DNA of 64,000 nucleotides, taken from Solenopsis invicta (Eukaryota > Arthropoda > Insecta > Hymenoptera > Formicidae). The position numbers and the translations under genes were made by a program. The notes beneath the pieces were generated by a model, which did not search any database, was not told the origin of the DNA, and saw only the letters and a program-made list of their open reading frames with translations. Below, in pieces: positions 37,659 to 49,516 of the stretch (positions are counted from its first letter, which is position 1; each line of letters starts with the position of its first letter). Location of the stretch: the NCBI RefSeq assembly GCF_016802725.1, contig NC_052679.1, positions 14,129,635 to 14,193,634 on the forward strand, read 5' to 3'.

Positions 37659-37688
37659 AAATGGCATGTCAGAATGACGACTTTTGTC

Positions 37689-40600
37689 TGCTTGCTTCTA
37701 ATTTTTTTACACAGTCAATCGTATTTTGCTACGCACACTATCCGTTAGGGGAAAAGATAAAAACAGTTTTGAAATTGGTGTCTACAGAGTAGATCTAGTC
37801 TATAAAGTAGCGTGTTTTCGTTTCTGATAAAAGAAAAAGATTTCGTTTTGTCGACAAGTGTAATAGAACGACTGGTACGGAGCAGCGTACCGATCTTATC
37901 TAAAATTCTTTCTTCGTTTCGATGCATACCGACGCGGCGACTCGCAGCATATCAGAGTCGGGAAACACGCGCACGTTGAACCGACGGTAGCTTGCTTCTA
38001 GGATCGTTGTAAAGGGCTTCACCGAGACCACCGCACGACATAATGGTTAATGATTTAACGTCGATAGATAATGCTACAAGATGCGGGCAATTCAAGTGAC
38101 GTAGGGTGCGATAAATGGTATCAATAATATAGACGAAGTTAACGGTAGTGGTGAGATCCACAATACAGGATGGTATAACATCAAAGAACGGATACAGGCC
38201 CGATAACTTACTTCGCCCGTGGGTGTGGAATTTTCGACTGATGAAGGGGAAGAGAGGGTGGTGACTATTTTCTATTTTTTACTTATTTTGTGCTCTTTGT
38301 TGCCGTTTCTTTTTTTAAAATTGCGAATTGCGACGCTCTGTGCTGGTTCCTGCTGACGAATTCATTTATTGCTTCGCCCAAATTTTGGCCTGTATCGGCC
38401 CCTTTCTCTGCATTCTTATGAATATATAGTACAGTCACATTGTTCAGTCGCTATTGCGTCATGCTTGCATCCGCGCGCACATTTTAAAAAATTCAAAGTT
38501 GATTTTTAATCAGATTCTGGTATTGCTCAAATGTTGATTTTTAAACTAAGCTAAATTTTGAGTGCGGAGTGCTCCACTATTTCACACTATTTCACACTAG
38601 TTGCCGGGCCTGAACAGATACATTGCAAAAAATAAAAAATAGTTCAGAAAGTGAAAAAGATAGCAAAATGTTCAAGTTCAACATTGCAAAATACTCTAGT
38701 TCAATATTTATAACTAACAAGAAAAGATAGGAAGGTAGATATGTCGTAAATTTTGAGAAATTCAATAAGATACTGAATTCGATATAAAAGTAGCATTCAG
38801 ATGTCAATACGTCAAGACTAGAGTTACGAGATTTTTTTTTCTTCTTCGTTCAAGACCAATTGATAACAATTCTTTTTTTCTACGATATTTTTTTTCTTGT
38901 GTTTTTAATTCATTCTATGATTTTACAAAATAAATAAATTTTTTAATTTATTTATTTAGAATTTATGTAAAAATAAAATTAAAAAATATAACTAATTGTT
39001 TAGAAAGGTAAAAACACATTAATTTATTTCTCAAGTATACACCATTTAATAAAAGCTATGGGCTTGAAAGAATTAGCACTTAGATACTAAATTGATTTGG
39101 CGAAGCTTCGATCAATTTGATGAGATATTAAGTCACACGTGCAATTTTTCCAAACTTTAAAATCTTATAACACTAATCCTTTGTTCATTAGCACGTCTGC
39201 ATGTTATATATTGCTCTTGCATCAAACTTGCATCAAACGTATTATAATTCAACTTTCAAAAATCCGCGAGATATATACATACATGGATCTCCCTCCGTAA
39301 GCAAATTTGATTGCGTAGTTATCTAATTAAAATTAGATCGTAAATAATGAAAACATAAATCTTGCACAATCTGCGCGAAGGATTTTTCGAGTTTTGCTTT
39401 GGAGTACCTGCTTTCTGTTAATTTTTGAAATCAACAGAATCGCTTTTATCATCTTCGTCGGTGCTCGCAATCTTATTATATATTCCAATGGAACTTAATG
39501 CGAAACAATGTACTATGGAAATGACAGATGCCCAGGAGAATAACGCGTGATGAGAAATTACTGTATTTGACGAGCTTATAGTAGTGCACTTATTAGCAGA
39601 TCTGACGCACCCATATCAATCTCATCTTCAAAGGCAGATTTGCGTGCCGTTCACGATCCGCGCACGCACATGTCCACTCGGGATTGCGTATTTTGCAACA
39701 ATGCGGCTTATGCACAGACGTAAACGATTCGAAACGATCGATCGTGCACTACGACAAATGCGTACCCAAGAGGATTTTAATGAAAAACTTTATCGTCCTT
39801 CTTCATCTACATGTGGACAATTCGCTCATATTTTTCTCTTTTTTTTTCCAAAAACTCTCGATCTCGGAAGGAAAATTATATTGCATCGCGCACAGTAAAA
39901 TTTATTAATCTCACTGTCATTTATTTATCCATGACTAATCTGTTATATCTGCCACAAATGGAGAAGATAAATGCTACTTTAGATTCTGAGAAACAGGCCT
40001 CGATAACGGAACTGCGCAATTATGGCTCCCATGATAGAAAAGGATTACCGCGTTATAAACGAGTTTAACAACTAGTTTGTTCTTCCGAGAACAGCTCTCG
40101 TTCTCGATGATAAAACCAAACACCTCCCAACGGACCACGCGCTATATTTATAATGGCAAGCAGGATGCACATGAAACGACAATTTCTTATTCAATTAATC
40201 TTTATTTTAATTAACGTTACCGTAGAACTTTCTTTACCGCAGTTGTGTTCCGTATACTCCGCTTTATTGTACAAATATTAACTTGGATGGAAACAAAGTA
40301 GAGATATACAGTTTATCTACTTTTTATTCTTCGTGCTGCGGACCTTTATTGATAATTTTCCTTTCACGATCCAATCGTGAACATTAGAAAGAATATTCCG
40401 CAATTTCTTTACGCTCTATGGGTAATCTGTTCTATAGATACAGGAACTCTGAATTGAATCGAGGAAACATTTCTATCTGTAAAACTTGCTCGAAATCGAA
40501 ACTCGATTTTAGTTGAAACTTAGATCGAACGAGAAAATGTGAATTCACGCTCCGCCATAAAATTTCTTATTTCGCTGCCGTTCATCTCGTAGACGGCTCT

Positions 40601-42114
40601 ATCAATCGATTGTCTGCTTACTATCTGTCCACGATCCTAAAGCACATAATTGGATGATATCGTACTACTACAATAGAAAGATGCCGTTCGTTATCGATTT
40701 GTGAGGAGTATTAGTATTGCGTACTAAAAAAAGAGCATTGCGAGTATAGTGTACATACCGTACATTCCACGCTAAAATAATTCGTAATCCGTAATAAGAT
40801 TAAATGTAATCTACGCTAAATGTAGTTCATAATAAGATTAAATCTTCACATTACACAAATTAAACATTCATAATTATAAACGGCCATGGATACTGCATTC
40901 GATGCTTATTGTTAGTATAATCAATAATCGCAGAATTATTACTGTACACAGATATGATATGGATAAATAATAGAATCACTATGAGACTTGTGTTTATTAA
41001 ACATACACACCAATCTGAATTTCAAATTCAATAGCATTTGAGTACCGAAATAATACCGAGTATCGAAGAGGAATTTTGCTAATTGAATACCGGTATATAT
41101 CGTTATTTATCTAATACTGGTATTCTAAAAACTTTTAATGAATACCGGAATTGGAAGTCAAATACCCGCATATAATTGAAATTTTCGGTATTTAATTAAT
41201 TCTTCAACAATACCGGTATTATAACCGATATTACTAAACCAGGAGGAGCTTCATTTAACACAAAACGATTGTCTACAGCTTTGTTTGAACACATTATTTC
41301 ATACAGCGCATTACGCACACGACAATAATGTACACAGCACATTGCACAATTAGATTTGTTATACATTCTTAATGTATATAATTATGATATTATATCGATA
41401 TTATTACCATATATATTATATAAAACATTATTTTATACGAACGATATAGAAACTTCCGCACAAACATTTTTTATATTAGTCTTGTGTGGTAACTTGCAAA
41501 TATTTAACCCTGTGAACAATAAGAGAATGTTAGATAATAGAAATAAGAATTAAAGTTTAAAATCAGAGAAAAAACTCATAATCTTAATCTTTGTAAAAGA
41601 TACTTTTATTTTTTATTGTTACTCTATTTTATAAGTTAACAAGGTAGGCAGATCAAAAAATAAAATTTACAAAAATGTTAATCTTTTTTTAAGGAAGAAT
41701 CCTATCCTTCCTTTTTAAAATAAACTCAAAAAGAAGTCGGTATCTTCATTTTTGTGAAAGATACAAATTTTTCAAGGACCGGGACATGGATGTCCCACCA
41801 GGCATAAAAGGATTAACGTTCCTTAAGGAAATTGATTTTGAAACTTTAATTCCTATCTTTAATATTTACCTAATATATACCTCCATTGTGCACAAGGCCT
41901 AACGTTCACAAGTTATCACTTGAAATAATCATAAAAATGTTTGTACGAAAATTCTTACAAAGAACACATAAAATAATGTTCTACATATAAAAGCAATAAT
42001 ACCATAATTATATCCATTAAGGATGTATTACAAGCTTAGTTGATTACAGTATTAATGTTTAGTAATGCCAGTATTATCGAAAATTAATTGAATAATTGAA
42101 ATTACATCATAGAA
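37689..42114. other. No gene seen
   Basis: AT-rich apart from CpG-containing patches at 37900-38400 and 39600-40800. A cluster of TACCGGTATT-like motifs lies at 41040-41240. A 7-bp perfect hairpin, GGGACATGGATGTCCC, is at about 41782. No supported coding frame. Confidence 0.6.
41040..41240. repeat. Cluster of TACCGGTATT-type motifs
   Basis: At least seven exact or near matches to the palindrome AATACCGGTATT occur in about 200 bp, in both orientations by nature of the palindrome. Examples are around 41090, 41120, 41140, 41190 and 41210. Clustered short palindromes are common in subterminal regions of some DNA transposons, but no ends were found here. Confidence 0.55.
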
Positions 42115-42116
42115 TA

Positions 42117-42954
42117 GAGAAAAGTTATCAATACTGTCTATCCCTCCTACAGTGACATCCAGCATTTCTCAAAAACTAGACATTGCACTATATTGACACT
42201 GATAAACACATGATCTGCATAGATAATTAAAGAAATAAAAACTTATAGTTCACACATTCATGACTTTTTTTAAATAAAATTTGTTAAAAATAAATTCTTG
42301 AAAAACAAGAATAAAATTTACACGATTTTCTCGTATACTAATAATAATAGATTTTATATATTTGTAGCTCTCTAAAATTGTTTTGTTTACGTATTTCTTC
42401 TATTTTCCTCATAATGCGATTTAAAACATAAAATAGCTGTGGATAAAGCGGACCACCTCTCCGTGAGAATAGACAATAATTACAAAATTTTCAACTATAA
42501 TGTTGACAAATATTTCATGAATTTTTATATTTTTTTTTTTTTACTTTAGGATAGAAAAAATAGCGAGAAATCCACTAATAATGTGCCAAAAAAACCATAT
42601 AAAATAGAAGAGTTCAATTCTAATCTTTTAATTTTTTTGTTGTTTAATACACAAAAATATATCTTATTACTTAGTTTAATAATATAATTTATAGTTAACT
42701 TCTTCCTTACTGGGCCGTGTCTGAATTCTGCTATTACTGCTTAGGGTACCATTTTTAGAGTTCAATTTCTCAAACGCTCTTTTTGGATTATGTTTAAAAA
42801 ATATTAATTATCACAACATACAAAATGTATTATAAAAGCTGTTTATCATCTAATAGAAAACATTTTTTAGTTTGTTTTTAAAGTTTTATTTTTATTTTTT
42901 GTCTAAGAAATATTATGCAAAAGTAAAATGGTGCTACTATTGGTGACTTTTCTC
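42117..42954 (+). mobile_element. TIR family 1, copy D
   Basis: The left end follows TA (42115-42116) and reads GAGAAAAGTTATCAATACTG. The right end reads CTATTGGTGACTTTTCTC, its inverse with a few changes. The base pair after the right end is GA instead of TA, so one flank has probably mutated. The body aligns with copy B over its whole length and is uninterrupted, with CCGTGAGAATAGAC intact at about 42471. A poly-T stretch at 42530 differs in length from the other copies. No coding frame. Confidence 0.82.
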
Positions 42955-44870
42955 GATTTGATGTAATCGGTTTTTATTTTGATTGTTATATAAAACCAAA
43001 AAGAATCGGTGTCTTTTATATCGTTTTTAATCCTTGATTTAAGAATTTAAATTTTGATTGGTATATGTGGCGTAAGTATGGTGCAAAAATAACATTTATT
43101 TCTTTTGCAAGACTTACATCGCAATTTTCGCCTGTCTCGTAATTTTTCTCTACTCGTTGGATCGCATGTAAGAAATCCTACGTTTATAAAGGACGATCTA
43201 CGACATTACGGTGTCTGTGGACACGCAAGTAGGTCGCAAGATAGTGACCCTTGGACAGAATTGGAAGATTCGTGTGATTCGTAAAGAGCTCTGAATGTTC
43301 ACGTGACTGAGTGTCGTAGAGGGTTGTTGTCACCATTGGAGCGTCGGGCTCGTTAAATTGATAGTTTCAGGTCCGTAATTTTATCGTAAGAATCTATTTG
43401 CCACACGAAACAGATAGAGAGGGAAAAAAAGATGGATAGAGAATTTCCGCAATAATTTGATTATAATTCTTGTATTATAATACTCGTATTATAATTCAGC
43501 ATTTTCTCTCTGATACATATTCTATTATAGACATATTAATTAAGTAATAATTTACATTGATATAGATTTTGTACGTAATAATTTTTTACACACGCACGCA
43601 CACGCACGCCCACAAAAGTGCAGAATATAGAATAAATTATAACGTTTATATATATTTCAACAATTTTGATTTTTTATAAAAGATATAATTACATCTCATA
43701 TTTTCCACATTTTGAAATATCTCATGTGCAATTGATTTTATATAATTATTTTTATATACAAATGTTAAACTCAAATACAAAAGTATAAAGTATTTTATTC
43801 TCGGTGTGCATAACAACATTTATTTTAGATAATAATTTAATAATTTAAGATTTAATTTTGTCTTTTATTATCCATGTACAATAATGTTATTAAATTTTTT
43901 ATATGGCATTGTAAGAACAGCGAAAATATGAACTACATTTAATTGTTTTCTGGTCAGTTTACATAAAGAAATGATTTCACGTATAATTTATTACGCTTTT
44001 CTTGAATTTAAATCTATATTCCATATTATATCTCGTGTTTTAAACCTCAATCCTTCCTCGTTTACTTTTTTGTTCTGTAATTTAAATTTTGGAAACTTTT
44101 ATTAATTGAACGTTACAGATAATATGTTTCTTAAAAGTTCTGTATAAATTAGAAATTTTAATATACCGATTTTATATCGGAATAATGTGTTAATTTCAAA
44201 ACAAGTATGACCCGCTTTTATATATGCGGCCTGTTTTTAAGCGCTTTCACGCTTCGATTACTTTCGACAAATTCACCTGCCAATACTCATCTCAACTTGC
44301 TTATTCGAGGCAAAAGCAATTCGACGTATATTCCTAATATATGTTTATATCATATCCATGTCGTTTATACGATTAATTAAGATCGATCGAAATTTCCGGC
44401 CTTGACATAGTTCATTCCTATACCAATGGTACCGCGGTTCATTAATTACACAGGATTAATGTTCCGCGCCGTGCCGAGCGAAGTACATCGTCGAATGTAC
44501 GATAACGTTCGTCAAAAAGTCGCGTCGGCGTTCCGCCGACCCGATGATACGAGTCCGTTCCAAATAAATCATCCCCTGCTACGAAGGGAGCGAGAGAGAG
44601 CGAGAGAGTGGGACGACAGCTCTCATAGATTTCAGCGGATGCGCGAAACGCGGTGGCTCTTAAGAAGTAGCGCGCCATCCGTCTTGTCGTTCCCGCATGG
44701 ATAAGAATGGGAACGTAAAAATCTCCGTAACCGGATATATCCTCTCGTACTGCTCCCGGCGCTCCTCGTGGTCTCTGCCGCGCGGAATTCCTCGAGACAG
44801 CTCGAATCCGTTGCCTCATAATTTCCTCGAATACGGAGGACACCGTGAGACGGGAAGATACGGAGAAGAA

Positions 44871-44896
44871 AGAGCGAGAGAGAGAGAGAGAGAGAG
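44871..44896. repeat. (GA)n microsatellite
   Basis: A GA run leading into GCGCG, inside CpG-rich DNA. Confidence 0.9.
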
Positions 44897-44978
44897 CGCG
44901 CGGAAAGGGCGCTCGTTCAGTTAGGGTGGATAGGAGGGTGGTTGAGAAGAGGAAAAGACGGGGGAAAAAAGGGGCACG

Positions 44979-44994
44979 CCGCGCGCGCGCGCGC
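44979..44994. repeat. (GC)n tract
   Basis: About eight alternating CG/GC units, a potential Z-DNA-forming sequence. Confidence 0.9.
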
Positions 44995-45273
44995 CCCGTT
45001 TAGGGAGCTCATTTCTCACGAGCGTGCGAAAGCCGGGCGAGCATCCGCCGCCGCGCCGCTCGCTACGCGATACTTTTGAATTACGACTCGCCGCGGTGCG
45101 GTGGCACGAATGTATCATGCGGGCGCGTCCCCACGATCTTCTTATCTCCCTAGCGAGGAGCGAGGAATTGCATCGCGTTCGGTGCTTCGGATGCCGTCGG
45201 AGGCGGAGCCGGGACGCGCCGCTGCTCCCGGAAACCGCCCGATACAACGCGATGCTTTCGCGAGCGAAATATG

Positions 45274-45323
45274 CTCCCCTCTCCCCTCCCCCCTCACCCT
45301 CCCCTCCCCCTCCCCACCCCCCG
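45274..45323. repeat. C-rich homopyrimidine tract
   Basis: Fifty bases of CCCT/CCCCT-type units on the plus strand, interrupted only by two A. The minus strand is G-rich with several G4-G6 runs, so a G-quadruplex is conceivable. Confidence 0.9.
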
Positions 45324-45420
45324 TGATTGGGAAAATAGGACGGCGAATCGCTATTATGTAGTGGAACGCTCGTACTGCGATAAATCATGTGAGGAAACTC
45401 GGAAGACTGATCATTTTGAT

Positions 45421-45464
45421 TGCCGAGGAAGATGGACGGTCCTCGGCACTGACCGCCCGTCCAT
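45421..45464. other. Potential H-type pseudoknot (two interleaved 8-bp stems)
   Basis: Two perfect 8-bp inverted repeats interleave. TGCCGAGG (45421-45428) pairs with CCTCGGCA (45441-45448). ATGGACGG (45432-45439) pairs with CCGTCCAT (45457-45464). The loops are 3, 1 and 8 bases, which is sterically plausible for an H-type pseudoknot. The same order holds on either strand. No transcript or coding frame is established around it. Confidence 0.6.
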
Positions 45465-45578
45465 AGAATACTCCTCCCATTCGAGGATGAAAGAAAGTGG
45501 GATTTGACTCAATCTCTTTGTCATTTGCGAGATAATAAATTTTTTGAAGATAGTGCTTACATACATATATGTATTATA

Positions 45579-46469
45579 TAGTGTTTGCAGTTATTTACAT
45601 AAAATTATTTAGATAGAGAAAAAGCTCTAGCTTATTTCTTATTACAATATGTATGTATTATCTTTAATAGATTATTATCATATTATCTTCATCTTTATTT
45701 TAAATGAAAAAAACGATATCTTTTTCAATTTATCTAAGATAATATGAACAACAAGAGAATAAAAGAGAATATCGTCCTTATAGTCTCAAGCTCCAAGTTA
45801 TTTTTTATTCTAAGAGAATCTTTCCAAGTGATAATAACAGGATTATATTTTTATAAATTGAAAATTTATAGTACTCATAACGTAAACTATTTTGTACTGA
45901 TATATCAAAACACAATCTAGATTATACAGATCAGTAGTGGTGTAATGCAAAAATTATCCTAAAATTATAAATTGAAAAAACAAGTGCTTGTAAATTCACT
46001 TTGAAAATATTGAGCACTAAGATCTGCTCTCGACCGATATAACCGTTTTCGTTATTCAATTATGTTGATATTTTGCAAATCTTGTTAGATTGCTTCTATT
46101 GTAAATTCAAAAACTTTTACAAGAAACTTTGTCAGTTATTAAATAATATAAGTTATATATTCCTTCCTATTTTTTAACTTTGATTTTTATTTATGTATTG
46201 ATTCAAATCCAAAGGGGAATAATTTTTGTCAGAGTTAAGTTATTTCAAAAATTTATGTTTCTACAAAATAAAAATACAAGTAAATTGTTTATAATCTAAA
46301 TTATTTTGCTCAAAGCGATCTAAATATTATCTGGCTAAAACCATACATAATATTATTTTTTATCTAAATACATTAAAATTAAATCCACTTTATCTTATCC
46401 AAGATACATTCACTTGTAATTTATTTAATCTTTAGCTAAATAATTTTTAGTTATCTAAGCGCAACACTA
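45579..46469 (+). mobile_element. AT-rich TIR element (family 3 relative)
   Basis: The two ends are inverted repeats over about 38 bp: TAGTGTTTGC with a TAAAATTATTTAG block on the left, and the inverse of TAGTGTTGCGCTTAGATAAC with AAAATTATTTAG on the right. TA sits at both outer edges, readable either as a TA duplication or as the first bases of a hAT-like YAGTG terminus; no 8-bp duplication was seen. The interior aligns with 10440-10960 and 11640-11877. No coding frame. Confidence 0.6.
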
Positions 46470-47892
46470 ATTTTACCCTATATACGTGTATTATGATCCC
46501 GTGCGTAATCATACTACTCGAATAAACCGCACTACATGTACACAGTTTGCAATTACTCGATGCCTCGATATTGACTGCAGCCCTTCCGGGGTTACACAAC
46601 AGAAATTCGCTCTCGGTATTTCAAGTCCTTACAGGGCCGTTTCTCAACTGGGCGCGAGTGCACGCGCGTTGGAAATAATTCCTATTTTTTATGAGGCCTC
46701 CCCACGCTTTTTTTACGTACATTACATGCGGCACAACCTCGCCAGCAGCGTAATTTCGCACGGAAAATTGCGGCCGTATACATAGGCGGTGCGAGGAACG
46801 GATACGGTGACTGCTGTTTACGATATCCAAAGCTATTTCGACTTTAATATTATAGGCGCTTCCGCGCATCGCCTTGTTTCGCGTTATATACGGTATCTGT
46901 CTTTTTTACGTCAATAATCGTCGCAAATTTTGACAACCATCCCGTGCCGATGTTTATTCGCTCGACTATTTATCAAGAATCACGATCGTTCGAACCAAAA
47001 CCTGTCTATCAGATCATGTCTTGGTATTAGTTGAATAATATTGTCTGCTGATACGATCGGATGAAATTGTGTTCGTACGCGTTTATGTGTGTACCTAATA
47101 ATCGTTAATTTCGGTATCCTCATTTTACGTTGAATTTATTATTAATAAACTTACATTCGCATATCGTATTATCTGATTTTCGGCTCGAATGTAGCTTAAT
47201 AATTTTATTAACTTACAATCGCATCGATTCGAAAGCTTTGTTATTTATGACTGGTATTATCGCTGGCATGCGGAAAAAGCAATTTATTTACCTACGTTTA
47301 ATAAAGGTCGCTTATATATATATACGCTACGTTGCACGATTCGTAGAATTATCGCCGCTACATTTTTTTGCCGGAGGCCAAAGATACAAGCTCGCACTTT
47401 GCACGGATTACAGAGGGATAACGTGCACCACGATGAGTGTTGCTGGCCTAGCCTGGCACGTCGGGCGGCGATTGTACTCATATATTAATGCCGGGAGATG
47501 CCGTGTGGGGCCTCGTTAATAATTCCGCCGTTCCCTTCATACCCTTCAGCTCTCGAGGAGTATCTATCCTTGCTTGGGTCGTAACACGAGCTACTTAGGT
47601 ACAATCTGCAGATGCGAAGCTGAGCTGGCGGCGTTGTTTGCTCTTTCTGCGCTTTGCGTAAATAAAAATTCAACTACTACTATTACTACCGACATAATAA
47701 TAGTATATATACTTATCTTCAGAGAAAAAAATAGGAATAAGAAATGTTATTTGAGCACTACGATCCTGCTATGACTGTCATCGATTTTCTCGATTTTAAT
47801 TACGTTACACAAATCACCATTTTACCTCAATCATTGTTAAAATAATTGAACTTTTTAAATAAATATTACATTGTAAAAAAAAAACTACTCTA
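46470..47892. other. Mixed CpG-containing DNA, no gene seen
   Basis: GC content is higher than on both flanks. Open frames up to 129 codons occur but have no recognisable domain. This is a short unique island between two repeat-rich blocks. Confidence 0.55.
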
Positions 47893-47942
47893 GAAAAAAG
47901 AGTATGTCAAGAATAACCGGATCTTTCAAAGTTAAAATTAAA

Positions 47943-48386
47943 TTGAGTCGTGTACACACACGAAACAGACACATAAACGAGCACAGTATTATCCATGATG
48001 CAACTTATTTATGTCGCACAATAGACAATTTACACGGACTATAGTTTTATTTATTGACAATCAATCGTGCATCATGGACTTGGACTGTTCTCACGGGGCA
48101 ACGAAGAATCAGCTGTGAACACTCTTGCACGTAAGGATTCGACATAACGGGTAGATTTACATAGATATGCGCTCAAAACCAAATTCTCACAATTGTAACA
48201 GACTTGATAAGTAGAATTTTGAAATAATGAAATTTATCTAGAAGAAGTTAAACTAATGTACGGCTGAGGAGGGCCAAGTGGATCGAAACGTTTCGTAATC
48301 GCTAAATCGTAAGATTATAATGAGTTATTAAAAACTCGTATAACCGATATAGCTCGTTCATGGCCTTCAATTATTCACTGATTAAG
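47943..48386. mobile_element. 444-bp insertion in the left arm
   Basis: Comparison with the uninterrupted right arm (reverse complement of 51299-51419) shows extra DNA between two copies of ATTAAA (47937-47942 and 48387-48392), which would be a 6-bp target duplication. The insert begins TTGAGTCGTG and ends TGATTAAG, with no obvious terminal inverted repeat. A solo LTR or other element is possible. The class is unresolved. Confidence 0.5.
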
Positions 48387-48453
48387 ATTAAAGCTTGAAA
48401 TTTCCAGGATAGAGGTTCTACTGAAGCCAACGATCATAATGATGTGTGAGTTT

Positions 48454-49077
48454 AAGTGTTCAGGTGTTCCGGAGGTATCAAAATGACGGATCGGGACATT
48501 GAGCTGCAGCGCCCATTTTAGATTAATGTCTGCATTGTTTGGTATATCAATCAACTGCAGCCTTTCCCCATGTGATCGCCGTTTAGGTGCATCATTTCTG
48601 GCACATTCTCAGCGATTCCACAATTCTTTAGCTTGTGACCTTCACTACCAATGTAAAAATGTTTCATCAAAACTGGAATGGTCTTTGGGCCCTCGGTTTA
48701 ATACTTAAATACAAAGGAATCTGGGAGACCTTCCTGAAAGAACTTTACTTCCGTAATTTTGTTTTAGTTGAGCAATAAAGTTGGTTAATCATAGCGATCG
48801 ATAGAGGAGACTTCAAACTTTTTTTCCACCTAGCCCAAATCTTCTTTCTCATTCCGTCTTCACACAGCAAGCGATCGAAATTTTAGGAGGGTTTCCAGTT
48901 TGTTTAAAGGTTAAGCTTGACCTCGCCAAAAATCACCATTCAGAGAAGCAGAGTAGCCGATTGGTTTCACTTGGTAACTCTGTTCCGCATTGTTTTGGTT
49001 GTCTTCTCTGGCCCAAAGGCGCTGCAGCCCAATATCCCAATTCGCCATTTTGGTACCTTTGGCACACTTGAACACTT
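48454..49077. mobile_element. 624-bp element with 60-bp terminal inverted repeats
   Basis: Arms at 48454-48513 and 49018-49077 are reverse complements at 50 of 60 positions (shared AAGTGTTCA, CAAAATG, GCTGCAGCGCC). The interior is less AT-rich than its surroundings and has short frames on both strands, including one around 48967-49188. None has a recognisable domain. It lies within the left arm of the larger element, so it inserted later. Confidence 0.7.
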
Positions 49078-49516
49078 GATACTACTCGTAAAAAGACCAA
49101 GGTAGCCAATTTGGCTTCTCGTAAAATTCGAACTGCTGTAACTATTTTCAATTTTGTTTCTACATGATATCCTTTTGTGGCTTTTCATTATTTCACATGT
49201 ATTTAATTTTGGTAAAAAGATTTTTCAATTACATCGTATAATTGAATTTTTATTTAATTGTCTATCTAGAAGGATCGTTAGAGTCAATTTGACTCCCATG
49301 TATTTGATGTTATATCCGCATGTATTTTACGATTCTATTTACAATTTTTATGAATTTAAATAAGTAAATAAATCTTGGCGTGTATCTATCTGTTTGCTTG
49401 AAAAACGATTTTATATATTTGTACGCATACGTATACGTATGTATTACTATATTTTGTCGAAGATGACGCAGTACACGGTTATGTATTTTCGACTAAATTA
49501 TATTTATAAATTTACC

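Larger units (their letters stand above)
36546..37688 (+). mobile_element. TIR family 1, copy C
   Basis: The left end follows TA (36544-36545) and reads GAAGAGAATCACCAATACTGG. The right end (up to 37688) is a decayed inverse with GACGACTTTTGTC. The body aligns with copies B and D through TCAAAAACTA, ACTATATTAATA, TTCTTGAAAAAT, CATAATGCGGTTTGAAAC, CCACCTCTCC, GTAGAAGAGTTCAATTTTA and ATATTATTCAAA. It is longer than its relatives because of a foldback insertion at about 36648-36883 and a 13-bp tandem repeat near its right end (37617-37658). The site of the copy A hairpin is empty here, at about 37141. Confidence 0.75.
42955..45578. other. No gene seen
   Basis: AT-rich to about 44250, then a sharp change to CpG-rich DNA (44400-45520) with GA, GC and C-rich simple tracts. 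Frames of 100-155 codons around 44440-45390 overlap on opposite strands in low-complexity sequence and show no domain. Confidence 0.6.

Noticed and set aside
44442..45388. Frames of 133-155 codons on the minus strand in CpG-rich DNA
   Set aside because: Low-complexity GA, GC and C-rich tracts keep both strands open; no domain or initiation context.
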